Source of the DNA: CAIQQQ01 sp040399685
GTDB taxonomy: Bacteria; Pseudomonadota; Alphaproteobacteria; Acetobacterales; Acetobacteraceae
DNA length: 64,000 nt
Direction: 5' to 3'
Assembly: GCA_040399685.1 (NCBI GenBank)
Contig: JBBART010000002.1
Span: 186,001-250,000 of the forward strand
Position numbers and translations under genes: made by a program. Below the pieces are notes generated by a model. That model did no database searches and was not told the DNA's origin. It worked only from the letters and a program-made list of their open reading frames with translations. Position 1 is the stretch's first letter; every line of letters begins with the position of its first letter. Positions 9,352 through 16,768 of this stretch are shown here, in pieces.

Positions 9352-10635
9352 TTACAGGAAATGGCCGAAGCGCTCGGCTTTGGTGGACAGATAGGCGTCG
9401 TTGATGCCGTTCGGCGCGATGACGTGGCGTTCGCGGGCCACCACCTCCACGCCGCAGGCGATCAGCGCCGCCACCTTGTTGGGATTGTTGGTCAGCAAGC
9501 GGATGCGGTGAATGCCCAGCTGCTCCAGCATGGTGGCCGCCACCAGGAAGTTGCGTTCGTCATCCCCCCAGCCAAGGGCGCGATTGGCGTCGATCGTGTC
9601 CAGTCCGCGATCCTGCAGGGCGTAGGCCCGCAGTTTGTTGACGAGGCCGATGCCACGGCCTTCCTGTGCCAGATAAAGCAGCACGCCGCTGCCGTCCTCG
9701 GACATGCGGCGGATGGCGCCGCGCAACTGCGGGCCGCAATCGCAGCGCAGGCTGCCGAGCAGGTCGCCGGTGAAACATTCCGAATGCAGCCGCACCAGGG
9801 GCGTGGTCTGGTCTTCCGGGTGGCCGACCAGGATGGCGAGATGCTCGATGCCGCTGTCGGGGGCGCGGAACGCGACGATTCGCGCGTTGGGTGCATCCTC
9901 CAGCGGGACGGCGGCCTCGGCCACCCGCACGAGGTGGGTCGCCAGCGCGTCGGGATAGTCTAGAACATCTCTTTCGGACACGCAGAGAAGGCCCATCGCA
10001 TCCCCCGAATGGGGCATGTCCCCATCCACCCGGGCCGCGATTGCGGCGGGCAGAAGGCGGCCGAGCTTGACCAGCGCCAACGCGGCCTGTGCGCTGGGAG
10101 GCGGGTCGGTGAAGACTGGGGGCTCGGGCAGAAGCTGTGCGGCCGTAGGGTCGGCCAGGCTCCGCAGAGTGGCCGGGACGAGCAGTGCTGGCGGCAAACG
10201 GATCGCCTGCACCTGGTCGGACGCCGCGTCGTGACCGCCCAGCAAGGCTGCCGCGCGCACCGGCGCCAGCAGCAGCACCGGCGGTGCCGAGGCCACCGCC
10301 GCCAACTCCGCAAGGCCACGGGCTCCCGCGGTTTCCGCGGGCAGAAGCACAAGTGATTGCGCCCCCGTCAACACCACCGGAGTGCCGCGGCGCAACTCCG
10401 CCACCGCTCGATGGACCGCGCGGAGACGCATGACCATCTCGTGGGTAACTGGGGGCGACTCGGTGGTCCGTAGGGCGTGCGGCACCACGTCTGCCGTCTG
10501 CGTGGCCGCTTCGTCACGCCTGGGCAGATGATTCATAAGGTCACTCGGGGGCTGGATGTTGCGGGCCTCTGAGATATTGATGCGATTGTCGTTATCTACA
10601 ATGCGGGAAGGCTTCTGAGAAACCTGCCGGATCAT
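9352..10635 (-). CDS. ribA: GTP cyclohydrolase II (RibA) with a diverged N-terminal domain
   Basis: The C-terminal 200 residues are a full GTP cyclohydrolase II. They include the zinc-binding CFTGDLLGSLRCDCG, the catalytic stretch LYLAQEGRGIGLVNKLRAY, and LTNNPNKVAAL. The enzyme starts riboflavin synthesis from GTP. The N-terminal 210 or so residues are an Ala/Leu-rich domain that resembles a decayed DHBP synthase half of RibBA, without the acidic metal-binding residues of RibB. I infer it is non-catalytic. The start at 10635 has AGGG six bases upstream; the ATG at 10536 is an alternative that would shorten the protein by 33 residues. It is divergent from the response regulator gene. Confidence 0.9.
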   Translation of the reverse strand: MIRQVSQKPSRIVDNDNRINISEARNIQPPSDLMNHLPRRDEAATQTADVVPHALRTTESPPVTHEMVMRLRAVHRAVAELRRGTPVVLTGAQSLVLLPAETAGARGLAELAAVASAPPVLLLAPVRAAALLGGHDAASDQVQAIRLPPALLVPATLRSLADPTAAQLLPEPPVFTDPPPSAQAALALVKLGRLLPAAIAARVDGDMPHSGDAMGLLCVSERDVLDYPDALATHLVRVAEAAVPLEDAPNARIVAFRAPDSGIEHLAILVGHPEDQTTPLVRLHSECFTGDLLGSLRCDCGPQLRGAIRRMSEDGSGVLLYLAQEGRGIGLVNKLRAYALQDRGLDTIDANRALGWGDDERNFLVAATMLEQLGIHRIRLLTNNPNKVAALIACGVEVVARERHVIAPNGINDAYLSTKAERFGHFL

Positions 10636-10857
10636 CAGGCGACCCTGTAGAGGGACATGTGATCTTTTGGGCCACGAAACAAGTGCGGCGCCGTGCTCGA
10701 CCCTTTTACCCCGTTTGCGGCGCACCCAATTTACAGAGTAACATCAAACAGGAGGCTGTCAGCATGGCAGCACTGCGACGGTGTCGATGCTGGGTTGCGT
10801 TCGTTTGTTCGAGCCGACCCGGAGCGAATGTCTTCGTATAGCAATGAGGACGCATGT

Positions 10858-11574
10858 ATGTCGGGGGAGCGCCCAATCCTTCTGGTTGACGACGATCAGA
10901 GCCTGCGGTCGATGTTGGTCGAGCAACTCGCGGTCGATGGAGAATTCGTGGCCACCGAGGCGGGAACGTTGGCGGAGGCCGAGGCAGCCATGGCCGCGCC
11001 CGGCGCGCGGTTCGACGCGCTTATTCTGGATGTGCATCTGCCCGATGGCGATGGCCGGAACCTGTGCGAGAAATTGCGCCGGCAGGGGCACAAATTGCCC
11101 ATCATCATGCTAACCGGGTCGGACGATGAGACCGATGTCGTGCGGGGGCTGGATTCAGGCGCCAACGATTATATCGCCAAGCCGTTTCGGTTGGCCGAGC
11201 TGCTGGCCCGTTTGCGCGCCCAGATGCGGATCTTTGAGAACAGCGAGGACGCGGTTTTCATCATCGGCCCTTATCAGTTCCGCCCATCCGCCAAACTGCT
11301 GCAGGACGTGGCCCGCAACAAGCGCATCCGGCTGACCGAGAAAGAAGCCGCGATCCTGAAATATCTGTATCGCGCCGGCACCACGCCGGTGGCCCGCCAG
11401 GTGCTGCTGAACGAGGTGTGGGGCTACAACGCCTCCGTCACCACGCACACGCTGGAGACGCATATTTATCGGTTGCGTCAGAAGATCGAACCTGACCCCG
11501 GCCGGCTGCGGCTGTTGATCACCGAGGCGGGCGGCTACCGGCTCGACCCGACGGGCGGCGTGCCGCAGACCTAA
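10858..11574 (+). CDS. OmpR-family response regulator (orphan)
   Basis: A 238-residue, two-domain regulator. The receiver domain has the acidic pocket DDD at 11-13, phospho-acceptor Asp58 in LILDVHLPDGDG, and the conserved Lys in YIAKPFRLAELLARL. The C-terminal winged helix (RLTEKEAAILKYLYRAG, then THTLETHIYRLRQKIEPDPG and GGYRL) binds DNA. No histidine kinase is adjacent, so its sensor is encoded elsewhere. ATG 10858 has GAGGA seven bases upstream; the open frame extends back to 10693 but without family sequence. It is followed by a strong hairpin terminator. Confidence 0.93.
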   Translation: MSGERPILLVDDDQSLRSMLVEQLAVDGEFVATEAGTLAEAEAAMAAPGARFDALILDVHLPDGDGRNLCEKLRRQGHKLPIIMLTGSDDETDVVRGLDSGANDYIAKPFRLAELLARLRAQMRIFENSEDAVFIIGPYQFRPSAKLLQDVARNKRIRLTEKEAAILKYLYRAGTTPVARQVLLNEVWGYNASVTTHTLETHIYRLRQKIEPDPGRLRLLITEAGGYRLDPTGGVPQT

Positions 11575-11580
11575 AGATAG

Positions 11581-11612
11581 CCAGCTTCCCGCGCCCATGT
11601 GCGGGAAGCTGG
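11581..11612. terminator. Bidirectional hairpin terminator between convergent genes
   Basis: A perfect 12-bp inverted repeat, CCAGCTTCCCGC and GCGGGAAGCTGG, with an 8-base loop. It sits between the ends of the response regulator gene (plus) and folE (minus). No long T-run follows on either strand, so termination strength is inferred from the stem. Confidence 0.7.
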
Positions 11613-11620
11613 TTGTGCGC

Positions 11621-12238
11621 TCAGCCCCCGGTGTTCGGCCGGGTGATCATGCTCAGCAATTCGCGCCGCGTGGTCGGGTCGTCGCGGAAGGCGCCCAGCA
11701 TCTTGCTGGTCACCATCGAAACGCCTGATTTATGGACGCCGCGCGTGCTCATGCACTGATGCTCGGCTTCGATGACCACGGCCACGCCGCGCGGCTGCAG
11801 CACGTCGTTGATCGTGTTGGCGATCTGCGAGGTCAATTTCTCTTGGATCTGCAGTCGCTTGCCATAGGCTTCCACCACGCGGGCGAGTTTGCTGATGCCG
11901 ACCACACGCCGATGCGGCAGGTAGGCCACATGCACGCGGCCGACGATCGGCACCATGTGATGCTCGCAATAGCTTTCCAGCCGAATGTCGCGCAGCAGCA
12001 CGATTTCGTCGTAGCCGTCGGTTTCCGCGAATGTCGTCTCCAGCAGGGCGACGGGGTCGACGGTGTAGCCGGCAAAGAACTCGTCGTAGGACCGCACCAC
12101 CCGACTTGGCGTGTCGATCAGTCCTTCTCGGGTTGGGTCATCGCCGGCCCAGAGCAAAAGGGTTCGCACGGCGGCTTCGGCTTCTTCCCGCGTGGGGCGG
12201 CCGGCGACTTGGGTGGGCTTGGGGTGGGCGATGTTCAC
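11621..12238 (-). CDS. folE: GTP cyclohydrolase I (FolE)
   Basis: This 205-residue enzyme converts GTP to 7,8-dihydroneopterin triphosphate for folate and pterin synthesis. Diagnostic features are DDPTREGLIDTPSRVVRSYDEF, the zinc and catalytic region ESYCEHHMVPIVGRVHVAYLP, the GISKLARVVEAYGKRLQIQE block, and EAEHQCMSTRGVHK with the second zinc Cys. The start is GTG 12238 with GAGGAAAG upstream. It lies downstream of apaG on the same strand with a gap of about 120 bases, so it may or may not share the metZ-apaG transcript. Confidence 0.97.
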   Translation of the reverse strand: MNIAHPKPTQVAGRPTREEAEAAVRTLLLWAGDDPTREGLIDTPSRVVRSYDEFFAGYTVDPVALLETTFAETDGYDEIVLLRDIRLESYCEHHMVPIVGRVHVAYLPHRRVVGISKLARVVEAYGKRLQIQEKLTSQIANTINDVLQPRGVAVVIEAEHQCMSTRGVHKSGVSMVTSKMLGAFRDDPTTRRELLSMITRPNTGG

Positions 12239-12357
12239 CGCGGTCTTTCCTCAGGCTGGTCGCGGGGCAGGGGCCGCCGCGCAAGGCTCTTATGCGGATG
12301 TGGGGATCACTCGCGCCGTGGCAAGTCGGAACGGCAACGCTTCGATCAACCGGATGG

Positions 12358-12762
12358 TCAATGAAGCCGCCCGACGTGATGCGGGCTGTCGAGGCTGAAT
12401 GCAGGCACGGCGACATCGAAGGCCTCGCCTGACTGAACGGCGAGCATGTGATAAGTGCCGGACATGAAGCCCGAGGGCGTGTCGAGCGGCGTGCCGGAGG
12501 TATATTCGAAGCTCTCGCCGGGTTCCAGCAGCGGTTGCTGGCCGATGACGCCTTCGCTGTGAATGGTCTGCGTGCGGCCGTGGCTGTCGATGATCTGCCA
12601 GGTGCGTGCGAGCAGTTGCACCGTGTCGGGTCCGATATTCTCAATCCGCACCTGATAGGCCCAGGCGTAGCTATTCTCCTCCGGACGCGATTGGTCCGCG
12701 AGATAGAAGCAGCGCACGCTCACGCGGAGCGAACCGGTTGTTGCGGTGTAGTCGCCTGACAT
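12358..12762 (-). CDS. apaG: ApaG domain protein
   Basis: A 134-residue protein of the ApaG/DUF525 family, with an FnIII-like beta fold. The key blocks are YAWAYQVRIENIG, LLARTWQIIDSHGR and GVIGQQPLLEPGESFEYTSG, followed by SGFMSGTYHML. The family is linked to diadenosine polyphosphate metabolism and metal resistance phenotypes, but its biochemical role is not firmly known. It lies 60 bases downstream of metZ on the same strand, an arrangement seen in many alphaproteobacteria, so it is probably co-transcribed under SAM control. Confidence 0.95.
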   Translation of the reverse strand: MSGDYTATTGSLRVSVRCFYLADQSRPEENSYAWAYQVRIENIGPDTVQLLARTWQIIDSHGRTQTIHSEGVIGQQPLLEPGESFEYTSGTPLDTPSGFMSGTYHMLAVQSGEAFDVAVPAFSLDSPHHVGRLH

Positions 12763-12822
12763 CGAACCCTCTCCCGATCCGGCATCAAACGCGCCGGACC
12801 GGGCAGTGTAAAGTGCGATGGA

Positions 12823-14055
12823 TTATTCGGCCGCTTGGCCAACGGCGTGCGCCAGGGTGTCCAGCGCCCGGCCGAGGTCGTCGATCAGGTCCAGTGCGTC
12901 CTCAAGCCCCACTGACAGGCGGATGGCGCCGTCGCTGATGCCAAGCCGGGCCCGCTCTTCGGCGCCGATGCGCATGTGGGTGGTGGTGGCGGGATGGGTG
13001 GCGAGGGATTTCGAATCGCCGAGGTTGTTGGAAATGGCGATGATCCGCAGCGCATTCATCATGGCAAAGGCAGCGGCCTTTCCACCGGCCAGTTCGAACG
13101 CCACCAGCGTGCTGCCGCCCGTCATTTGCCGCTGGGCCAGCGCATATTGCGGATGATCGCTGCGGCCAGGATACAGCACCCGGCTGATCTCGGGGCGGGT
13201 GGCCAGGAAGTCGGCCACCGCGGCGGCTCCTGCACTGGCGGCATTGACCCGCAGCGTGAGGGTCTCAAGGCCCTTCAGCAACAGCCACGCGTTGAACGGC
13301 GACAGCGACGGGCCGGTGTTGCGGATGAAGGGCTGCAAGGTTCCCTCAATCCACTTCTTGCTCCCCAGCACGGCGCCGCCGAGCACGCGGCCCTGGCCGT
13401 CGATATGCTTGGTGCAGGAATACACCACGATGTCAGCGCCAAGTTGCAGCGGCTTTTGCAGCAGCGGCGTGGCGAACACGTTGTCGACAATCACCAGCGC
13501 GCCGGATTTATGGGCGAGGTCGCAGACGGCCTGGATGTCCACCAGGTCGAGCATCGGGTTGGACGGGCTTTCCAGCAGCACCATCGTGGTTGGCGTGGCG
13601 AGCGCTTCTTCCCATTCCGCGAGATTGCCGCCATCGACGAACACGGTGGTGATGCCGTAGCGCGGCAGCAGGGTGGACACGATCCAGTGACACGAGCCGA
13701 ACAAGGCGCGGGCGGCCACCACGCGGTCGCCGGTGCGCAGGTGGCATAGCATGGCGGCGTGAATGGCGGCCATTCCGGTGGCGGTGGCAAGGCATGCCTC
13801 GGCGCCCTCGAGCAAAGCAAGGCGCTTTTCGAGCATGGCGACCGTGGGATTGCCGAAGCGGGAATACTGGTAGTGGGTGACGTCACCCGTGAACGTGGCC
13901 TCGGCCTGCTCGGCGCTGTCGTAGACAAAGCCGGATGTGAGGAACAGCGCCTCGGTGGTCTCGCCGAAATTGGTGCGCTCGATGCCGCCATGCACGAGCA
14001 GGGTGGCTGGCCGCAGACCGGATGTGGCGGAATCGGTGGTGGTGTCGATTGGCAT
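12823..14055 (-). CDS. metZ: O-succinylhomoserine sulfhydrylase (MetZ), PLP-dependent
   Basis: This 410-residue Cys/Met metabolism enzyme makes homocysteine from O-succinylhomoserine and sulfide, the direct sulfhydrylation route to methionine. Features are LVHGGIERTNFGETTEALF, YQYSRFGNPTV, PLP Lys in YSCTKHIDGQGRVLGG, and SLGD-like NNLGDSKSLATHPATTTH. The start at 14055 has AGGG eight bases upstream and matches the family N-terminus. However, an in-frame ATG at 14124, 11 bases after the GAGG inside the upstream SAM-II element, would add 23 residues and may be the regulated start. SAM-dependent repression is expected from that riboswitch. Confidence 0.95.
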   Translation of the reverse strand: MPIDTTTDSATSGLRPATLLVHGGIERTNFGETTEALFLTSGFVYDSAEQAEATFTGDVTHYQYSRFGNPTVAMLEKRLALLEGAEACLATATGMAAIHAAMLCHLRTGDRVVAARALFGSCHWIVSTLLPRYGITTVFVDGGNLAEWEEALATPTTMVLLESPSNPMLDLVDIQAVCDLAHKSGALVIVDNVFATPLLQKPLQLGADIVVYSCTKHIDGQGRVLGGAVLGSKKWIEGTLQPFIRNTGPSLSPFNAWLLLKGLETLTLRVNAASAGAAAVADFLATRPEISRVLYPGRSDHPQYALAQRQMTGGSTLVAFELAGGKAAAFAMMNALRIIAISNNLGDSKSLATHPATTTHMRIGAEERARLGISDGAIRLSVGLEDALDLIDDLGRALDTLAHAVGQAAE

Positions 14056-14135
14056 CGTCGTGGCCCTATAAGTATGGGCCGGCCGTGAGGTCAGCGATGT
14101 GCGCCGGGCCCATTCCCCACGCATCGCACCGCTGG

Positions 14136-14192
14136 CCTCTTTAGCGCGCTTGTTTCACCTCGCCGCAATCCGGCCGGACAAATCACGAGGAG
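14136..14192 (-). promoter_or_regulatory. SAM-II (metA-type) riboswitch upstream of metZ
   Basis: Read on the minus strand, P1 arms CCTCG (14190-14186) and CGAGG (14162-14158) enclose GTGATTTG, a CCGG-containing loop and ATTGCGG. After P1 come TGAAACAAGCGC, then GCTAAAGAGG. Order and conserved bases (TGATTT, TTGC, GCTAAA, then a purine-rich AAAGAGG) fit the compact SAM-II pseudoknot, found mostly in alphaproteobacteria before methionine genes. In the family, SAM binding hides the Shine-Dalgarno element in the pseudoknot and blocks translation. Here the AAAGAGG is placed to serve an ATG at 14124. Identification is by eye and needs a covariance-model check. Confidence 0.82.
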
Positions 14193-14240
14193 CGCCATGC
14201 CAAAGGCCTGCAACGCTGAAACGAAGCTAAGACCGACGTG

Positions 14241-14269
14241 TTGCGCCGTCAACGCGGCAATCCTATAAG
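14241..14269 (+). promoter_or_regulatory. Sigma-70 type promoter for tRNA-Gly(CCC)
   Basis: TTGCGC at 14241-14246 and TATAAG at 14264-14269 are separated by an ideal 17 bases, and the mature tRNA begins 12 bases after the -10 box. This is the clearest housekeeping-type promoter in the first third of the window. Confidence 0.65.
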
Positions 14270-14280
14270 GGCTTCGGCGT

Positions 14281-14354
14281 GCGGGTGTAGTTCAATGGTA
14301 GAACGGCAGCTTCCCAAGCTGCATACAGGGGTTCGATTCCCCTCACCCGCTCCA
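14281..14354 (+). tRNA. tRNA-Gly (anticodon CCC)
   Basis: The acceptor stem GCGGGTG pairs with CACCCGC. The D arm holds TAGTTCAATGGTAGAAC, the anticodon stem-loop is GCAGC-TTCCCAA-GCTGC with anticodon CCC, the T arm has GGTTCGATTCC, and CCA is encoded. The cloverleaf is complete with 74 bases. It decodes GGG. It is divergent from metZ. Confidence 0.97.
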
Positions 14355-14590
14355 GCCGATCTCAAATTTCTGTGATGTTTTCGCAGCTTGCCCGGCCAGC
14401 GTTGGGTCGCATTAACCTTTTGCGCAGCGCGCATTCTATTTTTTGGGACGTTATCCAATTAAAGATATTGTTTGTTAATCTTTGGGTCGGAAACTCGGCA
14501 CAATCTCACGGATCAGAATGACCGTGCCGCAGTTTCCGGATTTCCAGAGCGCAGCGCCTGGATGTCGGGTGGAGAATTGGGCTCCCGGCC

Positions 14591-15796
14591 ATGCAATCGA
14601 ATCAGGGGGTGCGACAGCATCCGGCGGGCCGCCGCGCGGTTCTGGCCACGGCGGGGTGTGGCGCCGTCGCGCTGGCGGGTATGGGCTGGGCGGCGGTGGA
14701 CCCGCTGAAGGCGAGTGCGAGGACTGCGCTGGAGGAAATGTTGCAGTTGACGCCGCCGCGTCCCGTGTTGGCCCCGCCGTTGCCGCCGCGCCGGGTAACT
14801 CATCCCGCTGTCTACCCAGCCGAGGCCATTGCGGAATGGGGTGAATTCAAGCGTCGCTATGTCTCCCCCGACGGGCGGGTGATCGACACCGGCAATGGCG
14901 GGGTGTCACACACCGAAGGGCAGGGCTGGGGCATGCTGGGGGCTGTGGCGTTCGATGATGTCGCGACGTTCGAGAGCCTGCATGGATGGACGGCGCGCAC
15001 CCTTCAGCGCCGGGGTGATCGGCTGCATTCCTGGCGCTACCAGCCGAACGCGCACATTCCGGTGGCAGACGCCAACAATGCCACGGACGGTGACCTGTTC
15101 ATCGCGCAGGCCCTGTGGCGGGCCGCCTGGCGCTGGGGGCGGGCAGATTGGGCGCAGGCGGCGCAGGCGATCGCGCGTGACATTCTGGCGCTGCTGGTGC
15201 GGGAAACTGGAACGCGGAGTGTTTTGTTGCCAGGCGTGCATGGTTTTGAGACATCCGCCTGCCTGACGGTGAACCCGTCCTATTATGTGTTCCCTGCCAT
15301 GGAGGAGATGGCGGCCCTGGCGCCGTCGCCTGTCTGGGGCCGGTTGTTGGCCGATGGCCACGCCATGCTGGCGGAGGCCCGGTTTGGTCGCTGGCAGCTT
15401 CCCCCGGATTGGCTGCGTATGGATCGAGAGACGGGGGCCTTAGCGCCACATCCGAATTGGCCGGCACGCTTTTCATATGATGCAATGAGAGTACCACTAT
15501 GGTTGTCATGGTCCGAACAAAACCTACAAAGCGATTTAAATTGTTTTGAAACTTACTGGAATTTTTACACAACGTTTACTCCAGCTTGGGTTAATCTTAA
15601 AACGAATATTTCGGCTAACTATCCAGCCCCTCCGGGGTTGCTGGCCGTCGGGCAAGTTGCGGTGGCATTGTCGCGGTCTGTCGCCAAACAACACTCCGTG
15701 ATCACGTTCCCACTCATACGTTCATCCCCAAATTATTACTCTGCAGCCCTGACGATGTTGTCGCGCTACGCTTGGCAGGAGTGCCGTAATATGTAA
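14591..15796 (+). CDS. bcsZ: Cellulose operon endoglucanase, glycoside hydrolase family 8 (BcsZ/CMCax-like)
   Basis: A secreted endo-beta-1,4-glucanase of 401 residues that trims nascent glucan during cellulose export. The N-terminus has a twin-arginine-like start (RRAVLATAGCGAVALAGMG) as export signal. GH8 catalytic residues are Glu109 in SHTEGQGWGML and Asp166 in DANNATDGDLF; NPSYYVFPAM is the next family block. It heads the cellulose gene cluster, as cmcAx does in Komagataeibacter. Bases about 15470-15640 are unusually AT-rich for this genome although the frame stays open, which suggests replacement of the 3' part by recombination. The protein ends 30 bases before the next gene. Confidence 0.93.
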   Translation: MQSNQGVRQHPAGRRAVLATAGCGAVALAGMGWAAVDPLKASARTALEEMLQLTPPRPVLAPPLPPRRVTHPAVYPAEAIAEWGEFKRRYVSPDGRVIDTGNGGVSHTEGQGWGMLGAVAFDDVATFESLHGWTARTLQRRGDRLHSWRYQPNAHIPVADANNATDGDLFIAQALWRAAWRWGRADWAQAAQAIARDILALLVRETGTRSVLLPGVHGFETSACLTVNPSYYVFPAMEEMAALAPSPVWGRLLADGHAMLAEARFGRWQLPPDWLRMDRETGALAPHPNWPARFSYDAMRVPLWLSWSEQNLQSDLNCFETYWNFYTTFTPAWVNLKTNISANYPAPPGLLAVGQVAVALSRSVAKQHSVITFPLIRSSPNYYSAALTMLSRYAWQECRNM

Positions 15797-15826
15797 CATC
15801 GCACCCATGTGGCCCGGAGTGTGTGC

Positions 15827-16642
15827 GTGACAGATAAAAATTCTGACGTGGATCGCGCGATTGCCTCCATAGGCGGTGAGCCTTGGGCGTATCGCAGTTT
15901 TGCGCATGCAGCCGTTCGGCCATCGTCTGATAGGCATAGGCGCCTCTTTACGTATAACGACCTTGGAGAGCCCGAATACACGCCTGAGGAAGCCGCACCC
16001 GTTCAGGCCTTGGCGAAGGAGGCGGTTTTTCTGGAGCCTGCTCCGCTCAAGCCGAACCCGCAGCAACCCGAGCCGCAACCCCAGCAGGTCCCGGTTCGTT
16101 CCCCTGCATTGCGTTATGTGGCTGCGCCACGCCCGGTTGCTGCACCGCCGCGCATGACAACCGCCGCTCCAATTTCAGTTGTTGCGCCATTGCCGGTTGT
16201 AACGATTTCGCCCGTTTCTGACCTCCCTGCGCCCGGTGTTCACGTTGATGTGATGGCGCCGGCTGTGCTTGATGCGCCGCCGCCTTTGCCGGCCCCGACC
16301 CCGGCGCGCGATCCAGCGCCTCCGTCGTCCGCGCTCCACCAGTTTCCCCCGGCATACTCACTGCTGGCAGCGGCCCTTCCCAGCGCTGCTGGGTCTTCCT
16401 ATACGCCTCGCTATCGTCAGCCGGTTCCGCAGGCTGTGCCGGAGTGGGCCGCGCCTGTGCCTGCCGCCAAGCCGCTCGTGGCGCCCACATCCGTTGCAAA
16501 ATCGCCCGTTGTTCCTGCGCCGCCTGTCGCAATGGCTGCACCGTTGCCGGCAGCGCCCGTCGGCGCACCTGGGCCGAAATCCTCGCCTGCTCCCACATCT
16601 GTGATCGCTGAAACAGGCGTTGGAATGTTCCGGCGCATATAA
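15827..16642 (+). CDS. Proline/alanine-rich cellulose operon protein (BcsP/BcsH-like)
   Basis: A cytoplasmic-looking protein of 271 residues. A short conserved-looking N-terminal segment (DVDRAIASIGGEPWAYRSF) is followed by a long low-complexity Pro/Ala/Val region to the end, where MFRRI closes the protein. The layout, FGG/IGG-x-YRxF plus a Pro-rich tail between the GH8 gene and bcsQ/bcsA, recalls CcpAx (BcsH) of Komagataeibacter and BcsP/BcsO of other proteobacteria, which organise synthase complexes. Sequence similarity beyond the N-terminus cannot be judged by eye. GTG 15827 is chosen because GGAG lies seven bases upstream; the in-frame GTG at 15809 lacks a binding site. Confidence 0.7.
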   Translation: MTDKNSDVDRAIASIGGEPWAYRSFAHAAVRPSSDRHRRLFTYNDLGEPEYTPEEAAPVQALAKEAVFLEPAPLKPNPQQPEPQPQQVPVRSPALRYVAAPRPVAAPPRMTTAAPISVVAPLPVVTISPVSDLPAPGVHVDVMAPAVLDAPPPLPAPTPARDPAPPSSALHQFPPAYSLLAAALPSAAGSSYTPRYRQPVPQAVPEWAAPVPAAKPLVAPTSVAKSPVVPAPPVAMAAPLPAAPVGAPGPKSSPAPTSVIAETGVGMFRRI

Positions 16643-16768
16643 TTTGTTCGCACATGCGGCATGAGGCGCTATGTCTGGCCGAACGTCTCAACGATACTTT
16701 TGGATAGCAACGCATGGGGGTGATCCCGGGTTGCCCAGGTTTTGACGCGAAAGGCTTCATTGCAATAT

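Noticed and set aside
14249..14458. Minus-strand open frame with GNRTPVCSLGSC across tRNA-Gly
   Set aside because: This sequence is the well-known spurious translation of a tRNA gene in reverse; the tRNA is real.
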